A stretch of DNA of 39,685 bases from Candidatus Rifleibacteriota bacterium (lineage in GTDB: Bacteria > Muiribacteriota > Ozemobacteria > Ozemobacterales > Ozemobacteraceae). Of the stretch, positions 8,537 through 17,203 are shown piece by piece. Numbering within the stretch: the first letter of the stretch is position 1; every line of letters starts with the position of its first letter. The translations under genes were made by a program, and so were the position numbers. The DNA lies in the NCBI GenBank assembly GCA_028689875.1, contig JAQVCG010000012.1:1-39685 (forward strand). The letters are read 5' to 3'. A model generated the notes under the pieces. That model did not search any database. It worked only from the letters and a program-made list of their open reading frames with translations, and was not told the origin of the DNA.

Positions 8537-8607
8537 TTGAAAAATATTTTGGTACGTTGTATCTTGATTAAGATGTTGGCGTGCAAATGTTTTAAAACGT
8601 GCGCCAA
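8537..8607 (+). promoter_or_regulatory. promoter and palindromic leader of the VOR/KOR operon
   Basis: TTGAAA (8537-8542), a 17-base spacer and TATCTT (8560-8565) form a good sigma-70-like promoter. Just downstream, TTGGCG (8576-8581) and CGCCAA (8602-8607) form an inverted repeat enclosing the perfect palindrome GTTTTAAAAC. It could be a repressor site or an RNA hairpin in the leader. A strong GGAGGG ribosome site follows before the ATG at 8631. Confidence 0.5.
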
Positions 8608-8630
8608 ACCATAACTGGAGGGAAGACAAT

Positions 8631-8843
8631 ATGTCTAAATGGGTTATAAATGAAAATCTTTGCAAGGGCTGCGGCATATGTATCGAACGTTGTCCTATGA
8701 AGATCCTCGCTTTTGCTGAGCACCTCACTCCCAAGGGAGTTCACCCGTCTTCAATGACCGATGAATCAAAGTGCACCAGCTGTGCCATTTGCGCAAAAAG
8801 CTGTCCTGATGTAGCTATCCAGATCTACAAAGAAGAAAAATAA
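8631..8843 (+). CDS. 2-oxoacid:ferredoxin oxidoreductase, delta (ferredoxin-like) subunit
   Basis: A 70-residue protein made almost entirely of two [4Fe-4S] motifs: C-K-G-C-G-I-C-I-E-R-C-P (about 16-27) and C-T-S-C-A-I-C-A-K-S-C-P (about 47-58). It carries electrons from the TPP site of the complex to external ferredoxin. It is the first gene of a four-gene operon (delta, alpha, beta, gamma), the order usual for 2-oxoglutarate (KOR) and 2-oxoisovalerate (VOR) enzymes of anaerobes. A strong GGAGGG ribosome site precedes it. The family member also resembles stand-alone ferredoxins, but the neighbours settle the assignment. Confidence 0.9.
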   Translation: MSKWVINENLCKGCGICIERCPMKILAFAEHLTPKGVHPSSMTDESKCTSCAICAKSCPDVAIQIYKEEK

Positions 8844-8855
8844 AAGGAGTTAATA

Positions 8856-9932
8856 ATGGCTAAGGTATTGATGAAAGGCAACGAAGCGTTAGGCGAAGCC
8901 GCTATTCTCGCCGGTTGCAGATACTATTTCGGTTATCCCATTACTCCGCAGTCTGAATTGCCGGCCTACTTGGCAAAGCGTTTGCCTCAGGTAGACGGTG
9001 TTTTTGTTCAGGCCGAAAGCGAAGTTTCAGCGATAAATATGGTTTACGGTGCTGCCAGTGCAGGCGCACGTGTAATGACCTCAAGTTCCAGCCCCGGAAT
9101 CAGCCTTAAGCAAGAAGGCATTTCATATATTGCCGGTGCAGAATTACCTTGCTTGATTGTAAACGTTATGCGCGGCGGCCCCGGTTTGGGCAACATTAAC
9201 CCCTCGCAGTCTGACTATTGGCAGGCTACACGCGGCGGCGGACACGGTGATTACCGCACTTTGGTTATGGCACCTAACAGTGTTCAAGAAATGGCAGATT
9301 TCACTTTGGCAGCTTTTGAATACGCAGACCGCTTCAGAAATCCTGTTTTGATGCTTTCTGACGGTGTTTTGGGTCAGATGATGGAACCGGTTGTCATGCC
9401 CAGCCCCAAAGATTATGACATTGATTCTAAAAAATGGGCACTTGGCTACACCGGAAAAGATAAAACCGCAAGAAACCTCTGCACTTCAATTTTTATGGGC
9501 CAAGAAGAACTCGAAGAACATAACTGGAGCCTGTATCAAAAGTATCAGGTTATAACAGACTTCTTTAAAGCAAACAAAGAATTGGCTGTTGAAGAATATC
9601 TTTGCGACGATGCAGAAATTATTTTGGTTGGTTACGGTATTATTTCAAGAATTCTTAAGACCGTTGTTGAAAAATGCAGAAAACGCGGAATTAAAGCCGG
9701 TTTGGTTAGACCAAAAGTTCTGTGGCCTTTCCCGAGCGAAATAATTTCTAAATTGGCAGATAAAGCTTCTAAGTTCTTGGTAGTCGAAATGTCATACGGA
9801 CAAATGGTTGAAGACGTTAAATTGGCCGTAGAAGGTAAAAAACCGGTTTATTTCTTTGGCAGAACCGGCGGCGCTGTTCCTTCAGACTTCGAAATACTCA
9901 ACGAAGTTGACAAAATCGTCAGACCGGACTGA
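8856..9932 (+). CDS. 2-oxoacid:ferredoxin oxidoreductase, alpha subunit (VorB/KorA type)
   Basis: A 358-residue subunit that binds the pyrimidine part of thiamine diphosphate. It begins K-V-L-M-K-G-N-E-A, followed by G-C-R-Y-Y-F-G-Y-P-I-T-P-Q-S-E, the conserved start of VorB/KorA alpha subunits. Q-A-E-S-E-V-S-A-I-N with the catalytic-type Glu, and T-S-S-S-S-P-G-I-S-L-K-Q-E-G-I-S-Y, are also family hallmarks. The complex oxidatively decarboxylates a 2-oxoacid to an acyl-CoA while reducing ferredoxin. The N-terminal wording is closer to enzymes annotated as 3-methyl-2-oxobutanoate (branched-chain) oxidoreductases than to pyruvate enzymes. KOR and VOR cannot be separated safely by eye. Confidence 0.9.
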   Translation: MAKVLMKGNEALGEAAILAGCRYYFGYPITPQSELPAYLAKRLPQVDGVFVQAESEVSAINMVYGAASAGARVMTSSSSPGISLKQEGISYIAGAELPCLIVNVMRGGPGLGNINPSQSDYWQATRGGGHGDYRTLVMAPNSVQEMADFTLAAFEYADRFRNPVLMLSDGVLGQMMEPVVMPSPKDYDIDSKKWALGYTGKDKTARNLCTSIFMGQEELEEHNWSLYQKYQVITDFFKANKELAVEEYLCDDAEIILVGYGIISRILKTVVEKCRKRGIKAGLVRPKVLWPFPSEIISKLADKASKFLVVEMSYGQMVEDVKLAVEGKKPVYFFGRTGGAVPSDFEILNEVDKIVRPD

Positions 9933-9951
9933 AAGGAGTCAGGAATAAATT

Positions 9952-10704
9952 ATGAAACAGGTATTTGGTAAAACAAAAGTTTTAAGTGCTAACCCTACTC
10001 ACTACTGCCCCGGCTGCGACCACGGTATTGTTCATCGTCTTATAGCCGAAACTCTTGAAGAACTCGAAGTTGCCGATAAAGCTATCGGTATTGCACCGGT
10101 AGGTTGTTCTGTTTTTGCTTATGATTATTTCAATATAGATTTTAACCAAGCTGCCCACGGTCGTGCTCCGGCTGTTGCTACCGGCATCAAACGCACCCGC
10201 CCCGACAGCATCGTGTTCACATACCAGGGCGACGGCGACTTAGCAGCTATCGGTACCGCTGAAATCATTCATGCTGCCAACAGAGGCGAAAATATTACTG
10301 TTGTATTTATTAACAATGGTATTTATGGTATGACAGGCGGCCAGATGGCTCCTACAACTTTGGTTGGTATGAAAACACAAACCAGCCCCTACGGGAGAGA
10401 TGCGGCAACCATGGGAAGCCCGATAAGAGTAAGCGAAATTATCGCCACTCTCGAAAGCCCCGCATATGTAACACGTGTTACCGTTAATACAATCGCCAAT
10501 CAAATGAAAGCTAAAAAAGCTATCAAAAACGCTTTTACTCTGCAAAAAGAGAAAAAAGGATTTAGTTTTGTTGAAGTCGTTTGCATTTGCCCGACAAACT
10601 GGGGTAAAAAACCGACCGATGCTCATAAATGGCTCGCCGAAAACATGCTTCCGGTGTTCCCTCTCGGCACATTTAAAGACATACACGGCATTGAAAAAGC
10701 CTGA
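9952..10704 (+). CDS. 2-oxoacid:ferredoxin oxidoreductase, beta (TPP-binding) subunit
   Basis: A 250-residue subunit with the thiamine diphosphate/magnesium motif: G-D-G-D at 93-96 followed about 25 residues later by I-N-N-G-I-Y-G-M-T-G-G-Q. The N-terminal H-Y-C-P-G-C-D-H-G is the usual start of VOR/KOR beta subunits, which lack the C-terminal Fe-S extension seen in pyruvate enzymes. It sits 19 bases after the alpha gene with an AAAGGAG ribosome site. The size and absence of an extra cluster domain fit a separate-subunit enzyme of the heterotetrameric type. Confidence 0.92.
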   Translation: MKQVFGKTKVLSANPTHYCPGCDHGIVHRLIAETLEELEVADKAIGIAPVGCSVFAYDYFNIDFNQAAHGRAPAVATGIKRTRPDSIVFTYQGDGDLAAIGTAEIIHAANRGENITVVFINNGIYGMTGGQMAPTTLVGMKTQTSPYGRDAATMGSPIRVSEIIATLESPAYVTRVTVNTIANQMKAKKAIKNAFTLQKEKKGFSFVEVVCICPTNWGKKPTDAHKWLAENMLPVFPLGTFKDIHGIEKA

Positions 10705-10729
10705 AACCGAATAACAAGGAGCAAAGAAT

Positions 10730-11326
10730 ATGTCATCTACAGTTGAAAGAATTATTCTGGCAGGCTTCGGCGGTCAGGGAATCCTTTTTCTAGGTAAAGT
10801 CATAGCTGAAACAGGCATGAATTCTGAAAAGCACGTTTCATGGATCCCTTCATACGGTCCTGAAATGCGCGGCGGAACTGCTAACTGCTCAGTAATAATT
10901 TCTGAAAACGAAATTGCATCGCCCATGGTAACGGTGCCCGACGTGGTTATCGCCATGAACACACCTTCCGTAACCAAATTTAATCAAAAGATTAAAGCCG
11001 GCGGAATGTTGATGTATAATTCGTCTTTAATTGAACGCCAAGAATTTCGCGATGATATCAGATTGGTCGAAATTCCTGCAAACGAAATCGCTGAAGAACT
11101 CGGCGACCAAAAGATCGCAAGCTTGGTTATGGCCGGTGCTTATGTAAAATTCAGCAAACTCATAACCTTAGACGATGTTTTGAGAACCCTGCCTATAATG
11201 CTTAAAGGCAAAAAACAAGATATGCTTGATCTCAACATAGCAGCCATTAAGAAAGGATATGCGTATGTTGAGGAAAAAAAATACATGTTCGGCCGCTACG
11301 TCCACTCGGTGTTTAAAGGAATCTAA
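10730..11326 (+). CDS. 2-oxoacid:ferredoxin oxidoreductase, gamma subunit
   Basis: A 198-residue subunit starting [17 protein letters not shown], the family signature, and containing [14 protein letters not shown], a conserved loop of gamma subunits that contacts CoA. It closes the delta-alpha-beta-gamma operon, preceded by an AAGGAGC ribosome site and followed by a strong terminator at 11368. All four chains of a complete enzyme are therefore present and intact. The operon gives the organism a ferredoxin-reducing step in amino-acid or sugar fermentation. Confidence 0.92.
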   Translation: MSSTVERIILAGFGGQGILFLGKVIAETGMNSEKHVSWIPSYGPEMRGGTANCSVIISENEIASPMVTVPDVVIAMNTPSVTKFNQKIKAGGMLMYNSSLIERQEFRDDIRLVEIPANEIAEELGDQKIASLVMAGAYVKFSKLITLDDVLRTLPIMLKGKKQDMLDLNIAAIKKGYAYVEEKKYMFGRYVHSVFKGI

Positions 11327-11367
11327 ACAGTAACGTCCGAACTAGTGTATTTTTTAACTGAGTGACC

Positions 11368-11403
11368 GGCAGGGGTGCGGGATAATCCGTATCCCTGCCT
11401 TTT
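11368..11403 (+). terminator. Rho-independent terminator after the VOR/KOR operon
   Basis: GGCAGGGGTGCGG (11368-11380) pairs with CCGTATCCCTGCC (11387-11399) through a short loop, giving a 13-bp stem with two G-T pairs, followed by TTTT. It separates the oxidoreductase operon from rsfS. Confidence 0.75.
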
Positions 11404-11427
11404 ACACTTAAAACAAGGAGACTTCAT

Positions 11428-11775
11428 TTGTCAGCTAACGTTCCCGAAATTCTTAAACTTGTAGTTCAGACTCTTAAAGATAAAAAAGTAGAAGATCTAA
11501 CTCTGCTTGACGTAAGAAAGCTTGTTTCTTACACCGATTATTTTATTATCGGAACCGGCAACAGCTCAACGCATGTTCAGACCATGTCAGATGCGGTGGC
11601 AGATCTTGTAAAATTACCTGGCGAAAGAAATACAAAGCCCGAGGTTGACCAGGGCTCAAACTGGATACTCTACGATGGCAATTTTTTTGTTCTTAACCTT
11701 TTTCAAAAGGATTCGCGTAAGCGGTATGCATTAGAAGACCTGTGGCAAGACGCTGAACAGGTAAACATCGACTAA
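11428..11775 (+). CDS. rsfS: ribosomal silencing factor RsfS (Iojap family)
   Basis: A 115-residue member of the RsfS/DUF143 family, which binds ribosomal protein uL14 and blocks joining of the subunits under nutrient limitation. The conserved phrases are D-L-T-L-L-D-V-R-K, Y-T-D-Y-F-I-I-G-T-G-N-S-S-T-H-V and W-I-L-Y-D-G-N-F-F-V-L-N-L-F. It begins with TTG, which is well supported because AAGGAG lies 7 bases upstream and no ATG fits the family start. It is followed 19 bases later by rsmE, another ribosome-related gene, so the pair probably forms a small translation operon. Confidence 0.93.
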   Translation: MSANVPEILKLVVQTLKDKKVEDLTLLDVRKLVSYTDYFIIGTGNSSTHVQTMSDAVADLVKLPGERNTKPEVDQGSNWILYDGNFFVLNLFQKDSRKRYALEDLWQDAEQVNID

Positions 11776-11794
11776 TACCGATTAGGAGAAAAAA

Positions 11795-12511
11795 GTGGTA
11801 CCTCATGCACGAATAATTGAATCAGAACTGTCGGGAACACTCGAAAAAGAGAACAGACACCGCATAGAGCGCGTTTTAAGATTGCGTGAGGGCGATAAGT
11901 TTGTAATAACTGACGGTAACGGCCACGAAGCTACGGCCGTGCTCAAAAGAAACGGCGAATACGAAGGCGATAAATGGGAATCTCCAAATCGCGAGCCTGC
12001 GCTTGATGTTACGCTTTTTGCGGCAGTTTCGAAAGGTGATCGTTTAGAATGGCTTATCGAAAAAGCGGTTGAAATGGGTGTCAGGCGCATTGTGCCTCTT
12101 ATTTGTGAGCGGTGCGTAGTTAAGTTTGCCAGCGACAATAAAACAGAGCGGTGGCAAAAAATAGCGGCTACAGCTATGCTTCAGTGCGGCGGCTGCATTT
12201 TGCCGATAATTGAATCACCCGTTAAGGTTTCTGAATTAGAGGCAGTCTTTGGCGAGATTAGCGATGATATTTTGCCGATTTTGCTGCACGAAGAAAATTT
12301 AGAAATAAGTTTAAAGACGCTTCCCGAAACGAGTGCCAAACACAGGGGTGTTTGGCTTGCTTCCGGGCCCGAGGGCGGCTTTTCAGAAAATGAAGTTAAT
12401 TCATTTATAAAAATGGGTTGGAACCCTGTTTGGCTGGGCAAACGTCTGTTTAAAACCGATACAGCACCGACAGTGGCTTTGTCTGTGATTCTTTCTCCGC
12501 ATTGGTTTTAA
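11795..12511 (+). CDS. rsmE: 16S rRNA (uracil1498-N3)-methyltransferase RsmE
   Basis: A 238-residue SPOUT-class methyltransferase that methylates U1498 of 16S rRNA using S-adenosylmethionine. The N-terminal PUA-like part has E-N-R-H-R-I-E-R-V-L-R. The catalytic domain shows D-R-L-E-W-L-I-E-K-A-V-E-M-G-V, followed by the trefoil-knot phrases A-S-G-P-E-G-G-F-S-E-N-E and L-G-K-R-L-F-K-T-D-T-A, where family members usually read L-G-x-R-I-L-R-x-E-T-A. It starts at GTG with AGGAG 6 bases upstream. Length is the usual one for the family. Confidence 0.93.
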   Translation: MVPHARIIESELSGTLEKENRHRIERVLRLREGDKFVITDGNGHEATAVLKRNGEYEGDKWESPNREPALDVTLFAAVSKGDRLEWLIEKAVEMGVRRIVPLICERCVVKFASDNKTERWQKIAATAMLQCGGCILPIIESPVKVSELEAVFGEISDDILPILLHEENLEISLKTLPETSAKHRGVWLASGPEGGFSENEVNSFIKMGWNPVWLGKRLFKTDTAPTVALSVILSPHWF

Positions 12512-12517
12512 TAAAGT

Positions 12518-12546
12518 TTGAGTTTACACAATAATTTTGATATCAT
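12518..12546 (+). promoter_or_regulatory. promoter placed for a possibly leaderless mRNA
   Basis: TTGAGT (12518-12523), a 17-base spacer and TATCAT (12541-12546). The ATG of the next gene lies at 12554, only 7 bases after the -10 box, where transcription itself should begin. No Shine-Dalgarno sequence precedes that ATG. Confidence 0.45.
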
Positions 12547-12553
12547 GCACAGT

Positions 12554-13246
12554 ATGACAGAGCAAAAAGCATATAAAGTCCTCATACCTTACAGCGAATC
12601 GGCTACTCCCCGCAAATCTTTTAAAGTAGAATATGAGGTGGAAGCATTCGATAATGCTTGCGCTCTCAGAAAAGCAGAAAACCTTTTTAATTCATATTCC
12701 GAATCAAACAGTGCCTCATGGGTTAGAAACATAAACAGGGGCGGAGTTCGTGTTTGGCGGCTTGGCGAAGGTCTGCCGAAAAAACCGCAAGAAATTGACG
12801 AGCTATGCGAAAGGCTTGTTAAAACAGAAGACGAAAAAAGCATCTTAGCAATCCTCAAAACTTTGGCACAGCTCGAAGATGCGTTTACAACTTCCTTTAT
12901 ACTTGCACGAACAAAACATTCGAATATGAAAATAGCAGCAGAGGCAATTGAAGCCATCGAAAAAATAGGCGACCCGACAAGTCTTTTAGCGGTCAAAAAC
13001 TTGTATAAAGATGGAACGCCTGTTGAGCTAAAAATACGTATAATCGCAGCTATCAGCCGAATTGCGCTGCCCGAAGACGATATTTTAGAATTTATGTCAG
13101 AAGCGCTTAGTGACGAAAGCCCGGATGTGAGAAAAGCGGCGGAAGAGGCCTTTGATATACTCGAGGGGCGTGCGCTGGCTTCAGGGTGGGTTGATTGGCT
13201 TAAAGCGCGCCAAAAACGAATGTTTAATAATAAAACAAGTGTTTAA
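12554..13246 (+). CDS. HEAT-repeat protein of unknown function
   Basis: A soluble 230-residue protein. The first 85 residues form a small mixed domain (A-Y-K-V-L-I-P-Y, then a W-V-R-N-I-N-R-G-G-V-R-V-W strand pair). The rest is helical, with two or three HEAT-like units ending in I-G-D-P-T-S-L-L-A-V and S-P-D-V-R-K-A-A-E-E-A, the repeat pattern also seen in PBS-lyase-type HEAT proteins. The frame is open to a TTG at 12518, but that TTG is part of the promoter; ATG at 12554 (or 12545) is more likely. HEAT repeats bind other proteins. The partner is not evident, and proximity to rsmE and ftsH does not reveal it. Confidence 0.7.
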   Translation: MTEQKAYKVLIPYSESATPRKSFKVEYEVEAFDNACALRKAENLFNSYSESNSASWVRNINRGGVRVWRLGEGLPKKPQEIDELCERLVKTEDEKSILAILKTLAQLEDAFTTSFILARTKHSNMKIAAEAIEAIEKIGDPTSLLAVKNLYKDGTPVELKIRIIAAISRIALPEDDILEFMSEALSDESPDVRKAAEEAFDILEGRALASGWVDWLKARQKRMFNNKTSV

Positions 13247-13263
13247 AATTTTAAGGTAATGTG

Positions 13264-13292
13264 TTAAGATTTTCGAACTAATGAATTACACT
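13264..13292 (+). promoter_or_regulatory. candidate ftsH promoter
   Basis: TTAAGA (13264-13269), a 17-base spacer and TACACT (13287-13292), giving a leader of about 20 bases before the ATG at 13322. The -35 box is a weak match, so this is tentative. Confidence 0.35.
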
Positions 13293-13321
13293 GAAATAAT
13301 TAATAGACAGGCAATAAATAT

Positions 13322-15292
13322 ATGAAACAAAAACCTCAAAATTCAATGAAAACCGTAGCGCTATATGTGTTTTTTCTCATATTGCTGCTAACCACATTTT
13401 CTAATTTTTCGCCGCGAAATCGCGATGAAAATATGAAATACTCGACTTTTGTCGAAACTTTGCGAAACAAGATTGACGGGCAAAAGATTACAAGCATTAA
13501 AATGGGCGAACGCGAAGTTACCGGAAACATGGAAAAAGAAGTTCCGTTCGACTCTAATAAAACTATAAGGTCGCCTTTTAAAGTTGTTATACCTAACGAC
13601 CCGGGCCTTATGGAAATCATTCGTAACAGCGGTGTGGTAGTCGAAGTTGAACCGCCCGAACAGATGTCATGGTGGCTTAATCTTTTAATCAATTGGTTCC
13701 CGTTTATATTGCTGATTGGCGCATGGTTGTATATCTTGCAGAAGATGCAGGGCGGCGGTGCACGGGCAATGAGCTTTGGCAAAAGCAGAGCAAAAGTGGT
13801 TGACCCGACCGAAAAGCGCATTTTGTTTAAGGATGTGGCTGGCGTAAACGAAGCAAAAGAAGACCTTGTCGAAATCGTTGATTTTTTGCGTGAACCGCGC
13901 AAATTCACAGATTTGGGCGCAAAGATTCCCAGGGGCGTTTTGTTATTTGGGCCTCCGGGGACAGGTAAAACATTGTTAGCAAGAGCTGTTGCAGGCGAAG
14001 CAAATGTTGCATTCTTTAATATAAGCGGTTCAGAATTTGTAGAAATGTTCGTCGGGGTTGGTGCTTCACGCGTCAGAGACCTCTTTGAACAGGCGCGAAA
14101 AAATTATCCGTGCATCATATTTATGGACGAAATCGACGCAGTGGGCAGACACCGCGGTGCAGGCCTTGGCGGCGGACACGACGAAAGAGAGCAAACCTTG
14201 AATCAACTGCTTGTTGAAATGGATGGGTTTGACAACACAAAGGGTATTATTCTTATCGCGGCTACAAACAGACCCGACGTGCTAGACCCCGCATTGCTCA
14301 GACCAGGCAGATTCGACCGCAGAGTTGTAGTAGATCAGCCTGACATCAAGGGCCGTGAAGAAATATTGCAGATTCACGTAAGAGAAAAACCAATCGGCGA
14401 CGACGTTGATTTGGCAGTTATAGCACGCAGAACTCCCGGTTTTGTCGGTGCAGACATTGCAAACTTAACTAACGAAGCGGCTATTTTGGCTGCAAGAAGC
14501 GGCAGAAAAGTAATTACAATGGCCGACTTCGAAAGCTCGATAGATAAAGTAATTGCCGGTTCTGAAAGAAAAAGCAGAATTATTTCTGAAAAAGAAAAAA
14601 CTAATACGGCTTACCACGAAATGGGTCACGCCATTGTTGCGTCTAAGCTTCCCGACACAGATCCGGTTCATAAAATTACGATTATTCCGAGAGGAATGGC
14701 TCTTGGCTTAACCATGCAGCTGCCTTTAGAAGACAGACTTTCGGTTTCTAAATCGCATCTTAAACACCAGATCAGCATTTTGTTGGCAGGTCGTGTGGCA
14801 GAAAGCATAATATTCGGAGAAATAACTTCGGGCGCTTCAAATGATATCGAAAGAGCAACTAAGATTGCACGCAAAATGGTTTGTGAACTTGGTATGAGCG
14901 ACAATATCGGGCCTTTGCACCTTGCCGAAACCGGACAACAGATTTTCTTAGGCCGCGATTTCAGTGCAAGAAACGATATCTCAGAAGACACGGCAAGAAG
15001 AATCGACGCAGAAATTAAGTCATTTATCGACTGGGGTTATCAGAAGGCTACCGAAATTCTAACCGAACATAAAGATATGCTTGTTAAGTGCTCAAAAGAG
15101 TTGTTAGAACGCGAAACCATATCGGGTGAAGAGTTTGCCATACTTTTAAAGGGCGAAGACTTGCCTCCTATGCCCCCGAAGGTTAAGGTTGGCAAAAACG
15201 AGCCTAAAAACGAAGAACCTAAAGACGGCTTAGCGGCTGAAATGGAGGCTCTTGAACAAGAGTTCGACAAACCGATTATCACAGAAGGCTAA
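13322..15292 (+). CDS. ftsH: ATP-dependent zinc metalloprotease FtsH
   Basis: A membrane-bound AAA+ protease that degrades misfolded membrane proteins and selected regulators; 656 residues, normal for the family. Membrane helices lie at about residues 10-28 and 117-139, enclosing a short periplasmic domain. The AAA domain has Walker A G-P-P-G-T-G-K-T (210-217), Walker B I-I-F-M-D-E-I-D (265-272) and the second region of homology [19 protein letters not shown]. The zinc site is H-E-M-G-H (432-436). The C-terminal tail is charged and low-complexity. No clear Shine-Dalgarno sequence precedes the ATG. wecB follows after 6 bases. Confidence 0.97.
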   Translation: MKQKPQNSMKTVALYVFFLILLLTTFSNFSPRNRDENMKYSTFVETLRNKIDGQKITSIKMGEREVTGNMEKEVPFDSNKTIRSPFKVVIPNDPGLMEIIRNSGVVVEVEPPEQMSWWLNLLINWFPFILLIGAWLYILQKMQGGGARAMSFGKSRAKVVDPTEKRILFKDVAGVNEAKEDLVEIVDFLREPRKFTDLGAKIPRGVLLFGPPGTGKTLLARAVAGEANVAFFNISGSEFVEMFVGVGASRVRDLFEQARKNYPCIIFMDEIDAVGRHRGAGLGGGHDEREQTLNQLLVEMDGFDNTKGIILIAATNRPDVLDPALLRPGRFDRRVVVDQPDIKGREEILQIHVREKPIGDDVDLAVIARRTPGFVGADIANLTNEAAILAARSGRKVITMADFESSIDKVIAGSERKSRIISEKEKTNTAYHEMGHAIVASKLPDTDPVHKITIIPRGMALGLTMQLPLEDRLSVSKSHLKHQISILLAGRVAESIIFGEITSGASNDIERATKIARKMVCELGMSDNIGPLHLAETGQQIFLGRDFSARNDISEDTARRIDAEIKSFIDWGYQKATEILTEHKDMLVKCSKELLERETISGEEFAILLKGEDLPPMPPKVKVGKNEPKNEEPKDGLAAEMEALEQEFDKPIITEG

Positions 15293-15298
15293 TTAGAA

Positions 15299-16417
15299 TT
15301 GCTTAAGTTTTTATTCATAATGGGCACACGCCCCGAAATAATAAAAATGGCTCCTGTAGTTATTCAGGCGCGCAAACAAGGCAATATAAGGGCCGAGATA
15401 CTGCATACCGGGCAGCATAGGACGTTAGCCGAAGAAATGTTTAAGCATTTTGAGCTGACTCCCGACTACGATTTAGCGGTAATGCAAGAAAATCAAAGCC
15501 TTTTTGAGCTTACAGCGCGAATAACCAAGGGTATCGGCGAGATTTTAAGTAAAAACAGCTATGATATGATTTTTGTGCAGGGCGACACTACGAGTGCGTT
15601 TTTAGGTGCATTGTGCGGGTTTTATCAGAAAATACCTGTAGCGCACATAGAAGCGGGGTTACGAACGCAAAACAAATACAGCCCTTTTCCTGAAGAAATA
15701 AACAGAAGACTGGTTACGCCAATAGCCTCGCTGCATTTTGCACCTACGAAACGTGCGGCTGATATGCTCTTAGCCGAGGGAGTCGAAGAAAAGTATGTTA
15801 AGGTAACAGGCAACACTGTTATAGACGCACTTTTGCAAAGTGTAGAAAAAGAATACGAGCTGCTGCCTGGGGTTGAGCGAATACTCGATATGCCGGGCAG
15901 ACTGATTTTAGTTACCACTCACAGGCGTGAAAACTTTGGCGAGCCCCACAGGCAGATTTTTCAGGCGTTATTAGATATATCTAAAAAATACGAAGATGTT
16001 AAAATATTGCTGCCGCTGCATTTGAACCCGAATGTGAGAAACGAAGCTAAGCTTATTCTCGACAATAAACCGCGTATATTGCTGACAGAACCGTTAAGTT
16101 ACCGCAATTTTATTATGGCGATGAAACACAGCACAATAATTATGTCAGATTCGGGCGGTGTGCAAGAAGAAGCTCCTTCGCTGCATAAACCGGTTTTGGT
16201 TTTGAGAGATTCAACCGAGCGCCCAGAGGGTGTCGAAACGGGTGCGCTTAAAATTGTTGGCACTAATCGGCAGACTATTGTAGAAGAAACTTGCAGGCTC
16301 TTAGACGATGCCGAGGCTTATAAAAAAATGGCTGATGCCCCGAATCCTTATGGTGATGGTAGGTCGTCAGAGCGCATTATTGAAGAAGCTTACAAATACT
16401 TAGAAAACCTGAATTAA
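15299..16417 (+). CDS. wecB: UDP-N-acetylglucosamine 2-epimerase (non-hydrolysing)
   Basis: Interconverts UDP-GlcNAc and UDP-ManNAc for surface polysaccharide. The start F-I-M-G-T-R-P-E-I-I-K-M-A-P, then H-T-G-Q-H, Q-G-D-T-T-S-A-F, H-I-E-A-G-L-R-T, P-E-E-I-N-R-R, T-T-H-R-R-E-N and S-D-S-G-G-V-Q-E-E-A-P are all family signatures; 372 residues is the normal length. It begins with TTG at 15299: the first beta strand (L-K-F-L-F-I) would be lost with the next ATG. The start lies 6 bases after the ftsH stop and lacks a clear ribosome site, suggesting translational coupling. Related to glmM in function, since both feed amino-sugar nucleotide pools. Confidence 0.95.
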   Translation: MLKFLFIMGTRPEIIKMAPVVIQARKQGNIRAEILHTGQHRTLAEEMFKHFELTPDYDLAVMQENQSLFELTARITKGIGEILSKNSYDMIFVQGDTTSAFLGALCGFYQKIPVAHIEAGLRTQNKYSPFPEEINRRLVTPIASLHFAPTKRAADMLLAEGVEEKYVKVTGNTVIDALLQSVEKEYELLPGVERILDMPGRLILVTTHRRENFGEPHRQIFQALLDISKKYEDVKILLPLHLNPNVRNEAKLILDNKPRILLTEPLSYRNFIMAMKHSTIIMSDSGGVQEEAPSLHKPVLVLRDSTERPEGVETGALKIVGTNRQTIVEETCRLLDDAEAYKKMADAPNPYGDGRSSERIIEEAYKYLENLN

Positions 16418-16432
16418 CGGGATTAGCGCGTT

Positions 16433-17203
16433 TTAGCGCATCACGAAGGTTTGCTTGAACTCTGTATGTATTTTTAGGTCTTCAGCCGAATCGTTGCCTA
16501 AGACAGTTTCAAAAGATGTGTAGGCTGATTCAATTTCGTTAATTTTAACGGTTTTGTTTTCGATCTCGAATTTAATACGCCAGCTTTTAAAGCGCAGTAA
16601 ATACCCGGTTTCGGTTGTGCAAAACTTGTTTCTGGTTTTGTCGAACGGGTTATGTTTTAATTGGGCATCTATTACTCCATAAAGGTCTACGCTGCGTTTA
16701 AAGAGGTAGTCGGCCTTTGATTTGGCGGCATTTGAATAAACAACTTCGAATATTTGTTTGTCGACGTTTTCGAGCCAACCGCGGCGTGCGTTGGGAAAGC
16801 TGTCGTATTCGGGTATATAGGGCTTAATGTCTAATATGGGCGTGTCGTTGAGCAAGTCAGAGTTTTTGATGTAGACTTTATTATTTTCGATGCGGTCTAG
16901 TTTTACGCAACTTAATCCGATTTGGTTTGGGCGGTAAGGTGAGCGGGTTGCGAAAACGCCTTTTTTGCCGTTTTCGTCGTTGTGTGGCGGGTTTGTAAGG
17001 GGTTTCCAGTTTGTGTTTCGGTGAAATAAATATATGAGCCAAATATAGTCAAACCCGCTTAAGTCTTTTAGGCCCTGTTCGTAGTTATGCCCTTTAATCA
17101 GCTCTATAACACCTTCTGAATTGCTTAAAACGCCCTGTGCCGGCTGCTGGGTGTGAAAAGACCTGTTACATTTCAAATAGCCGATCGGCTCAAACTCAAA
17201 CAT
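16433..17203 (-). CDS. trmO: tRNA (t6A37) N6-methyltransferase TrmO (TsaA/YaeB family)
   Basis: A 256-residue member of the TrmO family, which methylates N6-threonylcarbamoyladenosine at position 37 of tRNA-Thr and uses a beta-barrel SAM fold. Conserved blocks: the start F-E-P-I-G-Y-L, L-S-G-F-D-Y-I-W-L-I-Y-L-F-H, G-V-F-A-T-R-S-P-Y-R-P-N-Q-I-G-L-S and D-T-P-I-L-D-I-K-P-Y-I-P-E-Y-D. The C-terminal 90 residues form an extension like that of E. coli YaeB. It is the second gene of a two-gene minus-strand unit, sharing one base with the hydrolase upstream. Confidence 0.9.
   Translation of the reverse strand: MFEFEPIGYLKCNRSFHTQQPAQGVLSNSEGVIELIKGHNYEQGLKDLSGFDYIWLIYLFHRNTNWKPLTNPPHNDENGKKGVFATRSPYRPNQIGLSCVKLDRIENNKVYIKNSDLLNDTPILDIKPYIPEYDSFPNARRGWLENVDKQIFEVVYSNAAKSKADYLFKRSVDLYGVIDAQLKHNPFDKTRNKFCTTETGYLLRFKSWRIKFEIENKTVKINEIESAYTSFETVLGNDSAEDLKIHTEFKQTFVMR

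Noticed and set aside
16418..16445. GCGC-GTTTTA-GCGC hairpin between wecB and trmO as a terminator
   Set aside because: The stem is only 4 bp and no T tract follows on either strand.
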